Positions 7,457-12,867 are shown, counted from the stretch's first letter. The stretch is DNA of 16,562 bases from Minisyncoccota bacterium (GCA_031291905.1 JARLIC010000076.1:1-16562), one strand, 5' to 3'. Made by a program: numbers and translations. The notes: generated by a model from the letters alone, not told the origin.

Positions 7457-7465
7457 TAAGTCATC

Positions 7466-8839
7466 ATGAGGTGGGCAAAATCGAAGCATCTAGTAGTGCT
7501 TGCTCTTCCGGAGCAAAATGCCGTTGTTATTTATCACCGCTTCCATGGTAATGCGGTCATTGCGTCCAAGGATACGGTGAAATATCTCGAACTGTTCAAT
7601 TCGCCACAAACCGAAGAATTCGCTCTTGAGCATGGAGGAAGCGAACAAACTCAGAAATTATTTAGTAGCAGCTGCTTTCTTGTTCCCGAAGGCACCGACG
7701 AGCGGTTACAGCTTAAAGAGCTTAACGAAGCCAGGGCATCGCGCATTGCCAATGGAAGCCTCGTTGCCAATCTTCGTTTTTTCTCCGCAAACTGTAACTT
7801 CGCCTGTAGCTACTGTTCCGTCACACATATAGATCGTGCCGGATACGAAAACCTCATCGCTCCAACAATTCGCTTCCCGTGGAAAACGGCCAAACAAGCC
7901 GTCGATGCTTTTTTGGACCTCACTAAACGGCACCACCACAAAGTTGTCACAATCCGATTTTTCGGCGGCGAACCACTGCTCGACTGGCCGACCTATCGTC
8001 GTGTCGTTGAATACGTCTCCGCTCAAACAGACCGACCAGAGGTGGACTTCTATCTCAACACAAACGGTGCCCTGATAACTTCCGAGATCGCCGCTTTTCT
8101 AAAAACACACAACATCAAAACAATCGTCAGCCTAGATGGTGTGGGTGAGGTGAACGATCGACTGCGGGTTACCCACAACGGAAGAGGCACTTATGCCGTT
8201 GTCCAAAAAGGCATCGAGGAACTTCGTGTCGCGGGGGTCGACATCCACTTAAATATGACCCTTACCCAACAAAACACAGCAGAGATTCACAAGATGATTG
8301 ATCTCTGTAAGAAACTTGGAGCAAAGGATGTCGGTATTGATGATCTCTGCTTTGTCGGTAATGAAGTCGTCGAACTTGGCACAACGACAAAGCGTCAAGC
8401 GGATGCCATCATTGACGCATGGAGTTACGGTCGAAAGATTGGCATTCCGGTTCTCGGTGCGTGGGTTGGCTTCAGAAGCTTTTCTGATACCGCACTACCC
8501 CTCGCATACTGTGCCGGCAACGGAGAAGAGGTCTGCGTGGATCATTCAGGGAAAGTTTTCCCCTGCTACGGCATTCCGTGCTCAATTGGTGAACTTCACA
8601 ACTTTGATAGCTGCTTTGTCCATCCAGTCTATCAGACGATGGCCCTCAGAATGGTGGGGAATATCCCCCATTGTGAAGGCTGCGAACTTGAAGGGCCTTG
8701 CGGAGGTGGTTGTGCCGCCGATGCCTTCGCCGCTACCGAAACGGTAACGAGCATTTCGCGCGACAAGTGCGAGATGCGAAAGACTATAACGCGGGAACTA
8801 ATTCAACAGTGGGCAATAGCCCAAGGGGGCACTTTATGA
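7466..8839 (+). CDS. Radical SAM/SPASM peptide maturase
   Basis: The 457-residue enzyme has an N-terminal region (about 8-75) that may serve as a peptide-recognition (RRE-like) module. The radical SAM core follows, with CNFACSYC supplying Cys110, Cys114 and Cys117 of the SAM-binding 4Fe-4S cluster, then GGEP (167-170), LNTNG (197-201) and VSLDG (221-225). The C-terminal SPASM domain is Cys-rich: 349, 357, 367, 372, 383, 403, 406, 412, 416 and 435, including CEGCELEGPCGGGC. These would hold auxiliary Fe-S clusters. Such enzymes install thioether or C-C crosslinks in ribosomal peptides, or activate enzymes. The stop overlaps the start of a 46-residue Cys-containing peptide gene (ATGA), which argues for RiPP maturation. 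Base composition is visibly less GC-rich than valS, hsp20 or rpoD, suggesting transfer. The exact modification cannot be read from the sequence. Confidence 0.92.
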   Translation: MRWAKSKHLVVLALPEQNAVVIYHRFHGNAVIASKDTVKYLELFNSPQTEEFALEHGGSEQTQKLFSSSCFLVPEGTDERLQLKELNEARASRIANGSLVANLRFFSANCNFACSYCSVTHIDRAGYENLIAPTIRFPWKTAKQAVDAFLDLTKRHHHKVVTIRFFGGEPLLDWPTYRRVVEYVSAQTDRPEVDFYLNTNGALITSEIAAFLKTHNIKTIVSLDGVGEVNDRLRVTHNGRGTYAVVQKGIEELRVAGVDIHLNMTLTQQNTAEIHKMIDLCKKLGAKDVGIDDLCFVGNEVVELGTTTKRQADAIIDAWSYGRKIGIPVLGAWVGFRSFSDTALPLAYCAGNGEEVCVDHSGKVFPCYGIPCSIGELHNFDSCFVHPVYQTMALRMVGNIPHCEGCELEGPCGGGCAADAFAATETVTSISRDKCEMRKTITRELIQQWAIAQGGTL

Positions 8840-8976
8840 AAGTGCGATCAACCAACAGAACCACCTCGCAAGCCAACGGCACCGCCAATGACCAACTGAA
8901 CGTGAGGGCAATACCCATCAAGGTTCAGGGGGCAAACGGCGGAGCATGCCATAACCCTTGCAATATCGAGCGGTAA
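8836..8976 (+). CDS. Candidate RiPP precursor peptide, 46 residues
   Basis: This small gene starts in the ATGA overlap with the maturase stop and has a G-rich ribosome site, AAGGGGG, 6 nt upstream. The peptide has a polar Thr/Asn/Arg-rich leader (1-22), a beta-strand-like segment LNVRAIPIKVQ (21-31) that could dock on the maturase, then GANGG and a C-terminal ACHNPCNIER. The only cysteines are Cys38 and Cys42, spaced CxxxC right after a Gly-Gly. I predict the leader is removed at or near Gly36 and that the core carries radical SAM-made crosslinks from the cysteines. An upstream in-frame codon at 8698 lies inside the maturase and is unlikely to be used. No dedicated transporter or protease is adjacent. 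I recognise no known precursor family. Confidence 0.75.
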   Translation: MKVRSTNRTTSQANGTANDQLNVRAIPIKVQGANGGACHNPCNIER

Positions 8977-8987
8977 AGCCGCTCGAT
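8965..8987 (+). other. Hairpin with the precursor stop codon in its loop
   Basis: ATCGAGCGG (8965-8973) and CCGCTCGAT (8979-8987) form a perfect 9-bp stem. The 5-nt loop TAAAG contains the stop codon of the precursor gene. It is followed 9 nt later by the intrinsic terminator. It may protect the 3' end or affect termination of translation. Confidence 0.6.
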
Positions 8988-8996
8988 CTGCACTCC

Positions 8997-9026
8997 CCGG
9001 GGCAATTCATCGCCCCGGCTTTTTTT
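8997..9026 (+). terminator. Intrinsic terminator of the RiPP cassette
   Basis: CCGGGGC (8997-9003) pairs with GCCCCGG (9012-9018) across an 8-nt loop, followed by seven T residues (9020-9026). It is a textbook rho-independent terminator and closes the two-gene cassette. Confidence 0.88.
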
Positions 9027-9028
9027 AC

Positions 9029-9057
9029 TTGATTTTTATAGGAAAGAATGATAAAGT
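9029..9057 (+). promoter_or_regulatory. Possible rpmB promoter
   Basis: TTGATT (9029-9034), a 17-nt spacer and TAAAGT (9052-9057), directly after the cassette terminator. The predicted leader is about 26 nt and shows no Shine-Dalgarno. Confidence 0.35.
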
Positions 9058-9089
9058 ATTCGGGTTGTTAAAAACCAAACAAAACTCCC

Positions 9090-9311
9090 ATGAGACAGTG
9101 TGAAATATGTGCCAAATCGTCCAAAATGGTAGGACACAGGATCAAGCTTCGCGGTAAGTTCAATCCGACGAACTGGTCTCGTAAATATGCGAATCTTCAG
9201 TACGCGACCGTCGAAGGTAAGCGTGTTCATATCTGCACGGGTTGCATTCGAACGCTCCACAAAGCACCGCGCAAGCGCGTGGTGAAGAAGGCGGCTGCGG
9301 TTGCGGCGTAG
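9090..9311 (+). CDS. rpmB: 50S ribosomal protein bL28
   Basis: The 73-residue ribosomal protein has the bL28 layout: an N-terminal CEIC pair (Cys4, Cys7), the basic KLRGKFNPTNWSRKYANLQ segment, and a second pair in HICTGCIRTL (about 48-51). Four cysteines indicate a zinc-ribbon form. The Arg/Lys-rich tail ends in Ala repeats. It acts in the large ribosomal subunit. The kinase-like gene starts 11 nt after its stop, so the two are probably co-transcribed. Confidence 0.93.
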   Translation: MRQCEICAKSSKMVGHRIKLRGKFNPTNWSRKYANLQYATVEGKRVHICTGCIRTLHKAPRKRVVKKAAAVAA

Positions 9312-9322
9312 CATCCATTTAA

Positions 9323-10633
9323 ATGATAAAAGAAGGCGCTTTTGCAGAGAACGAGGAAGAGAAAGAAAGCGTTGAAAGTGCTGAAGATTTTTCCGAGGAG
9401 GTCGTTAAGAGCCTTCTGGAGGCACATCATGAGGTAGCGAATGCCGGCACCAAGGGCATCATTTTAAAGCTTCTGAGAAACGAGCTTCCTGCGCACGTAC
9501 GCGAAGCGATGGCCGCCGCTGACGGAGAAGATAATCCCGAAGGGACGCTTGCGATAAAGGCTCTTAAAATCTACGCATTCGGCGATGCGCAGAGGGAATA
9601 CGAAAGATTGAAAGAAGCCCGCGAGATCTCTTCCGCCACGGATACCAAGACTGCCCCACTGGCGAAAGTTCCGCGGACCAGCGGCTTTTTCGAGATAAAC
9701 GCCGGCCCGGGACTGCGAGATGCTCTCAACAATAGCGGCGCATTCATCGGTCCCGACGGAAAGGTAGGTCTTATTATTATGGATTTCATTGAGGGAGAAG
9801 ATCTTGCAACCCTTCTCTATAAGGAGGTCCTTAAACGCGCGCCCGACGAGGGCGATCCTTATCCCCCCGATATGATCGATCGGCTGCCGTTCGATGAACT
9901 CCGCTGGGCAGTGAGCCAAAAACTTGGATTTGCCCAGGCCGGCGGAAAATCGAGGGATGAGAATGTGCGCGCATTCGAAGACGAACGCGTAAAAAACGAG
10001 AACGAGAAGAAGCTTTTCCATGCTCTTGAAAAAAGCGGTTTCGTCCTGCCCGAGGGGATCCTTTCCCAGATATCCAACACGGTGGCACGTTTCCATAAAA
10101 ATGGCTTTTACCATAATGACCTCCATGAACGGAACGTCATCCTTAAAGACGGCGACCTACAACACCCGCAGACCTACATCATCGATTATGGCAGCGCAAC
10201 ACGCAACGAGACATTGAGTGACGACCCTTCCCGCAAACCGGCCGATGACAACGGCCTCGTCAAACGCCTTCGTCCCCTTGTCAAAACCGCAGCGGTCAAG
10301 CGCCGCGAATCGATCAACGAATCCACCAAAGAGTGGGAAACGCGCTTTAACGCCTTCGAGAATAATCCGCGCATGAAGGCACGATACGATCAGATAGCGA
10401 AAATGGTCACCCAAAGCGATGTTGCCAATATGGATGCGCAATTCGGCGCAGCGACAAGCACGGACACCGATGTCGAGATATTCCTTTCCGCCCTCCTGAA
10501 GATCTCCCGCGAGCACCCAGACCGCAAAGCGGAGATCATCGATTATTTGACCTCGCAAGAGCGTAAAAAAGCGAATCGAGGTTTTGTGGTCAAGCGAATC
10601 CAGCAATGGAAAGAGGCAGTGGGCAACGAGTAG
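9323..10633 (+). CDS. Divergent protein-kinase-fold protein
   Basis: The 436-residue protein has a kinase-like core preceded by an acidic N-terminus of about 30 residues. A Gly-containing loop is at about 42-45 (GTKG). A VAIK-like lysine is Lys82 in ALKIY, with a candidate helix-C Glu near 92-94. A hinge-like IIMDFIEGEDL spans 151-161. The catalytic loop is HNDLHERN (264-271; Asp266, Asn271), and DYG (288-290) stands in for DFG. A charged helical insertion lies between hinge and catalytic loop (about 170-235), and the C-terminal 110 residues are helical. All catalytic residues are present, so phosphotransfer is plausible, but protein, lipid or small-molecule substrates cannot be told apart. 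It probably shares a transcript with rpmB. Its stop directly abuts the stop of the convergent endonuclease gene. Confidence 0.75.
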   Translation: MIKEGAFAENEEEKESVESAEDFSEEVVKSLLEAHHEVANAGTKGIILKLLRNELPAHVREAMAAADGEDNPEGTLAIKALKIYAFGDAQREYERLKEAREISSATDTKTAPLAKVPRTSGFFEINAGPGLRDALNNSGAFIGPDGKVGLIIMDFIEGEDLATLLYKEVLKRAPDEGDPYPPDMIDRLPFDELRWAVSQKLGFAQAGGKSRDENVRAFEDERVKNENEKKLFHALEKSGFVLPEGILSQISNTVARFHKNGFYHNDLHERNVILKDGDLQHPQTYIIDYGSATRNETLSDDPSRKPADDNGLVKRLRPLVKTAAVKRRESINESTKEWETRFNAFENNPRMKARYDQIAKMVTQSDVANMDAQFGAATSTDTDVEIFLSALLKISREHPDRKAEIIDYLTSQERKKANRGFVVKRIQQWKEAVGNE

Positions 10634-11416
10634 TTAGCGGGCTGGTCGTATATCGGTAGTTCGAGCATGGGGCTTCTTTATACTGCGGAGGATGGGTATA
10701 AGATCTTTGAAGAGGTTTTCAGGGTAAAGCGCCAACAAGGTAAATCCACAAACCTTGCAGATTTCTTTTTTCTTTATAATTCGTGAATCGTATGCTGGTT
10801 GTATACCTGCTAGGCCGAAGAATTCTATCACCAGATTTGGAACGACAAAGAAATCGGCGGTCATTCTTGTCCCGGGATAATGCCAATTCCGTTCGTGGGA
10901 TATGTTTTCTTTTCGAAGCGAGTCATCAATAATTTTTTCCGACAAAGAATCACATGGATGGCCATCTGCGGCGATATACTTTTTCGAAAAAAGAATAGGA
11001 TTGGGGTCAAATCCTGACGCAGTTATAGCGTTATTCCAACTCCCGAAAACGCCAAAAAATGAACTCATATTAAACTCCCTTTTGAGCGGAATTCTTCCGT
11101 GTTCCGAGTAGAAGGATTGGATTTTCCGAATGAGCTTAGCGGCATCGTATTTTGAGGTAAATTGAAAAGGTCGAAGCCTTTGCGCGATTATTTTCCTTTC
11201 TGCAATAGTCATCCTATGCACATTCCTTCGCTTGAATATTTCTTTCGTTTGTTCAAATGAAAGAACAATATTTCTGGTCCAAGACCACGCCGAACCTAAG
11301 CTGATGCCCAGCTCTTTGGCGATCTCTCTATGGGTTTTGCCTTTTTGTCGAAGAAGACGAGCCTTTTGCTTTAGAGCGGTCGAGTGTTTTTGATAAGATT
11401 TTTTTGTTTTTTCCAT
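10634..11416 (-). CDS. Homing-endonuclease-like nuclease with HTH and HNH-associated repeat
   Basis: The 260-residue protein starts with a helix-turn-helix (about 15-48, including THREIAKELGISLGSAWSW). One homing-endonuclease-associated repeat lies at about 93-137, with GRIPLKREFN and FGSWNNAITASGF. A C-terminal nuclease-like domain spans about 157-236: SEKIIDDSL, Asp188 in TADFFVV, Glu198 in VIEFFGL, and the lysine run IIKKKE. That order resembles PD-(D/E)XK or Vsr-like folds; catalysis is inferred. The last 16 residues (SIKKPHARTTDIRPAR) are encoded antisense to a tRNA-Pro-like fragment, so the C-terminus was probably acquired by fusion. I chose the ATG at 11416 because a TATACT ends 6 nt upstream. 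The longer reading frame to 11719 is antisense tRNA and terminator. The gene is AT-rich and likely mobile. Confidence 0.75.
   Translation of the reverse strand: MEKTKKSYQKHSTALKQKARLLRQKGKTHREIAKELGISLGSAWSWTRNIVLSFEQTKEIFKRRNVHRMTIAERKIIAQRLRPFQFTSKYDAAKLIRKIQSFYSEHGRIPLKREFNMSSFFGVFGSWNNAITASGFDPNPILFSKKYIAADGHPCDSLSEKIIDDSLRKENISHERNWHYPGTRMTADFFVVPNLVIEFFGLAGIQPAYDSRIIKKKEICKVCGFTLLALYPENLFKDLIPILRSIKKPHARTTDIRPAR
10636..10684 (+). pseudogene. 5' fragment of a tRNA-Pro-like gene fused to a terminator arm
   Basis: From AGCGGGC (10636) to ATGGGG (10667-10672) this aligns with the 5' half of the intact tRNA-Pro at 11457-11494, with few mismatches and small gaps. It covers acceptor strand, D arm and anticodon loop. 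It then runs into GGGCTTCTTTATACT (10670-10684), which is the reverse complement of 11699-11713. No matching T arm or acceptor strand follows, so it cannot be a functional tRNA. Confidence 0.65.
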
Positions 11417-11432
11417 GAGATTAGTATAGAAT
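11404..11432 (+). promoter_or_regulatory. Possible tRNA-Pro promoter overlapping the endonuclease start
   Basis: TTGTTT (11404-11409), 17 nt and TAGAAT (11427-11432), about 27 nt before the tRNA. The -10 overlaps the opposite-strand -10 of the endonuclease gene, so the two promoters should interfere. Confidence 0.35.
11423..11428 (-). promoter_or_regulatory. -10 box of a leaderless endonuclease transcript
   Basis: TATACT on the minus strand ends 6 nt before the ATG at 11416. No -35 match is seen. Confidence 0.5.
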
Positions 11433-11458
11433 TGACTTGTTAAAGGAAGGTTAAAAAG

Positions 11459-11529
11459 CGGGCCGTAGTATACCGGTAGTACGAGCGCATGGGGTGCGTT
11501 TAGACCGGGTTCGATTCCCGGCGGCCCGA
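11459..11529 (+). tRNA. tRNA-Pro (anticodon GGG)
   Basis: A full cloverleaf can be drawn by hand. The acceptor CGGGCCG/CGGCCCG gives seven pairs including C1-G72, typical of bacterial tRNA-Pro. The D arm is GTAT/GTAC with loop ACCGGTA. The anticodon stem AGCGC/GCGTT has loop ATGGGGT, giving U33, anticodon GGG and G37. The variable loop is 4 nt, and the T arm is CCGGG/CCCGG with loop TTCGATT. The discriminator is A, and CCA is not encoded. It decodes CCC and CCU. A perfect 17-bp terminator hairpin follows. Confidence 0.93.
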
Positions 11530-11531
11530 CC

Positions 11532-11569
11532 GTAAACAAAAGAAGCCCATTTGGGCTTCTTTTGTTTAC
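11532..11569 (+). terminator. Terminator hairpin after tRNA-Pro
   Basis: A perfect 17-bp inverted repeat (11532-11548 with 11553-11569) around the 4-nt loop ATTT. Both arms carry runs that become U-rich, so it could end transcription in either direction. It shares the AAAGAAGCCC arm with the second hairpin at 11698-11740. Confidence 0.75.
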
Positions 11570-11570
11570 A

Positions 11571-11686
11571 GCTCCGATTGATGGGAATTGAACGCCGGAG
11601 CCATATTTTTCAGCAGGAAAATATGGCGAGGCGGTGCCCAGGCCGAATGCGAGCGGCGGCGAGCATTCGAGCCGCGGGCAATTCCC
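11571..11686. repeat. Multi-hairpin structured element
   Basis: This stretch has nested inverted repeats. The outer pair is GGGAATTG (11583-11590) with CAATTCCC (11679-11686). Inside lie a hairpin CCATATTTT/AAAATATGG (11601-11609, 11618-11626) and a bulged hairpin TGCCC...GGC.CGAATGC with GCATTCG.GCC..GGGCA (11635-11650, 11663-11680). A competing pair is GCTCCG (11571-11576) with CGGAGC (11596-11601). Reading frames on both strands lack coding character. It may be a dispersed palindromic repeat or a structured RNA. Confidence 0.55.
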
Positions 11687-11698
11687 TGTAGCCCGACT
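11676..11698 (+). pseudogene. 3' fragment of a tRNA-Pro-like gene
   Basis: GGGCAATTCCCTG resembles a T arm lacking two loop bases, and TAGCCCG plus A resembles the acceptor 3' strand and discriminator, as in the intact tRNA-Pro. TAGCCCG (11689-11695) pairs along its length with CGGGCTG (10638-10644) of the 5' fragment, including a T6-A67 pair that differs from C6-G67 in the intact gene. The two fragments may be halves of one disrupted tRNA. Confidence 0.45.
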
Positions 11699-11740
11699 AG
11701 TATAAAGAAGCCCTCGCAAAGCGAGGACTTCTTTATACTA
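11698..11740. terminator. Second long terminator hairpin
   Basis: TAGTATAAAGAAG (11698-11710) pairs with CTTCTTTATACTA (11728-11740), then after one C-A mismatch CCTCGC pairs with GCGAGG around an AAA loop. The 19-bp stem stands after the tRNA 3' fragment just as the first hairpin stands after the intact tRNA. It overlaps the stop of the decayed VOC fragment and could serve both strands. Confidence 0.65.
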
Positions 11741-11869
11741 ATAGTTGAACCTTGTGTTAAGTTCGTTAATTGGAAATCGGGGCTTTACGGATGAATAGAA
11801 AACAAATTTGTAGCCATCCGGATCTTTCACGACGAATTCACGTTTGCCCCATGGCGAGTGTAAAATCCC
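11738..11869 (-). pseudogene. C-terminal fragment of a VOC (glyoxalase/dioxygenase superfamily) gene
   Basis: Read on the minus strand, this 43-codon stretch encodes SPWGKREFVVKDPDGYKFVF followed by YSSVKPRFPIN and a TAG. The W-G-x-R-E-F-x-V-x-D-P-D-G-Y pattern is typical of the C-terminal strand pair of vicinal oxygen chelate proteins. In-frame TAG and TAA codons lie immediately upstream (from 11872) and no start or N-terminal module is present. It is a remnant. The 62 bases between it and the coiled-coil gene (11870-11931) hold no gene that I can see, only a weak interrupted hairpin (GACA...TGTC). Confidence 0.65.
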
Positions 11870-11931
11870 CTATCTTTACCCTGACACATCACCGTATGCG
11901 AAAGTGGGCGGTGTCTGAAGGATTTTAAGCT

Positions 11932-12798
11932 TCAATTAGATCCTGGGGGCAATCTACTATATTGAGGCGTGAGGGGGGTTCCTTCTTGGTTGAGTTTTGA
12001 TATTTTTTCAATTATCTCAGCTTTTTCTGCTTCAAATCCTTTCACTCTTGAAAGCGGTATTAGAACTGTTTCAAAGGATTTTTTTTGAACTTTGCCCTTA
12101 TATTTATCAATGCTTTCTGACATAGTTTTGAGGACTAGTGGCATTGCGAAATAACTCTTAAATTTTTCTTCATACTCTATTGATTTCCCTAGTGCGGTTA
12201 CTAATGATCGCCAGACATTTTCGGGGACATTCTGTGTCTGCCACATATAATGCGAGTCCCACGTTGTTATAAAAGATGTTATAGAAGCTTCAGTTTCCAC
12301 TTCCGTAAGCTTACTCTTTAAATCGGTCCCAAGGTTCGATATTTTCTCCTCTGCTGAAAAAATTCGTTTATCTATTTGAAGGGCAAGCCCCTTTTCCAAA
12401 TTCTTTAAACCCTGCTCATTTCGTGTTTTTGTAACTTCTATTTGTTGTAATATTTTTTCGACATCCTTTTTAAGTGCCTGCGTCTCCTTCTCGGTAGCGA
12501 TATTATTTTCTTCTTGTTTCTTAAGTTGATCTTGAAGTGGCTTAAAATTAAAAAGATAAAAGGCACCTGCGAGGAACCCAATAATCACCAAGGCGACAGT
12601 AAGATAGGCAAGGTTCGATGCGGCAAGAGAACTTATTAAATCCTGTAAATTAATTGTTCCTGTTAATTGATTGCCTGTCTGAATGATTGGATTGGGTTGG
12701 GTTCTAATCAAAAAGGAATACCCAAACGAAACGGCGAAAATAAAAAATGACAAGGCAAAACAAGCCTTTAACCAACTCTCTTTAAACCATTGTCCCAT
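11932..12798 (-). CDS. Two-TM coiled-coil membrane protein, unknown function
   Basis: I do not recognise this 288-residue protein. It has transmembrane helices at about 12-31 and 63-84 around a short polar loop. A long Lys/Glu/Gln-rich coiled coil follows (about 86-172), then a mixed domain of about 115 residues containing TSFITTWDSHYMWQTQNVPENVW and a hydrophobic LIPLSRVKGFEAEKAEIIEKI segment. It ends in a Pro-rich tail. Both long soluble parts should be on the same side, probably cytoplasmic. Codon and base use are strongly AT-rich compared with rpoD next door, pointing to acquisition. It is transcribed alone, from a good promoter with the -10 exactly 6 nt before the ATG. Confidence 0.75.
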   Translation of the reverse strand: MGQWFKESWLKACFALSFFIFAVSFGYSFLIRTQPNPIIQTGNQLTGTINLQDLISSLAASNLAYLTVALVIIGFLAGAFYLFNFKPLQDQLKKQEENNIATEKETQALKKDVEKILQQIEVTKTRNEQGLKNLEKGLALQIDKRIFSAEEKISNLGTDLKSKLTEVETEASITSFITTWDSHYMWQTQNVPENVWRSLVTALGKSIEYEEKFKSYFAMPLVLKTMSESIDKYKGKVQKKSFETVLIPLSRVKGFEAEKAEIIEKISKLNQEGTPLTPQYSRLPPGSN

Positions 12799-12804
12799 AT
12801 TTAA

Positions 12805-12833
12805 ATTATGCTATAGAAGCTTCGTCTTATCAA
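12805..12833 (-). promoter_or_regulatory. Promoter of the coiled-coil gene
   Basis: On the minus strand TTGATA (12833-12828), a 17-nt spacer and CATAAT (12810-12805), then 6 nt to the ATG. This is the best complete example of the leaderless arrangement in the window. Confidence 0.65.
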
Positions 12834-12867
12834 GACAGTCCAATGATAGAATCAAATTGGCTAATGA

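Noticed and set aside
8698..8835. Longer precursor peptide starting inside the maturase gene
   Set aside because: The ATGA overlap and the AAGGGGG site 6 nt upstream mark 8836 as the start; the upstream part is out-of-frame maturase sequence, very Arg-rich.
11571..11697. A second complete tRNA in the structured element, on either strand
   Set aside because: T-arm-like words (CAATTCCC and its complement) exist, but no strand gives matching acceptor, D and anticodon arms within one tRNA length.
11417..11719. N-terminal extension of the endonuclease frame
   Set aside because: The extra 101 codons are the reverse strand of tRNA-Pro, its terminator and the multi-hairpin element. The ATG at 11416 has a properly spaced -10 box.
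11588..11794. Plus-strand 68-codon open frame across the structured element
   Set aside because: It runs through nested hairpins and a terminator stem, lacks a ribosome site and has no coding signature.
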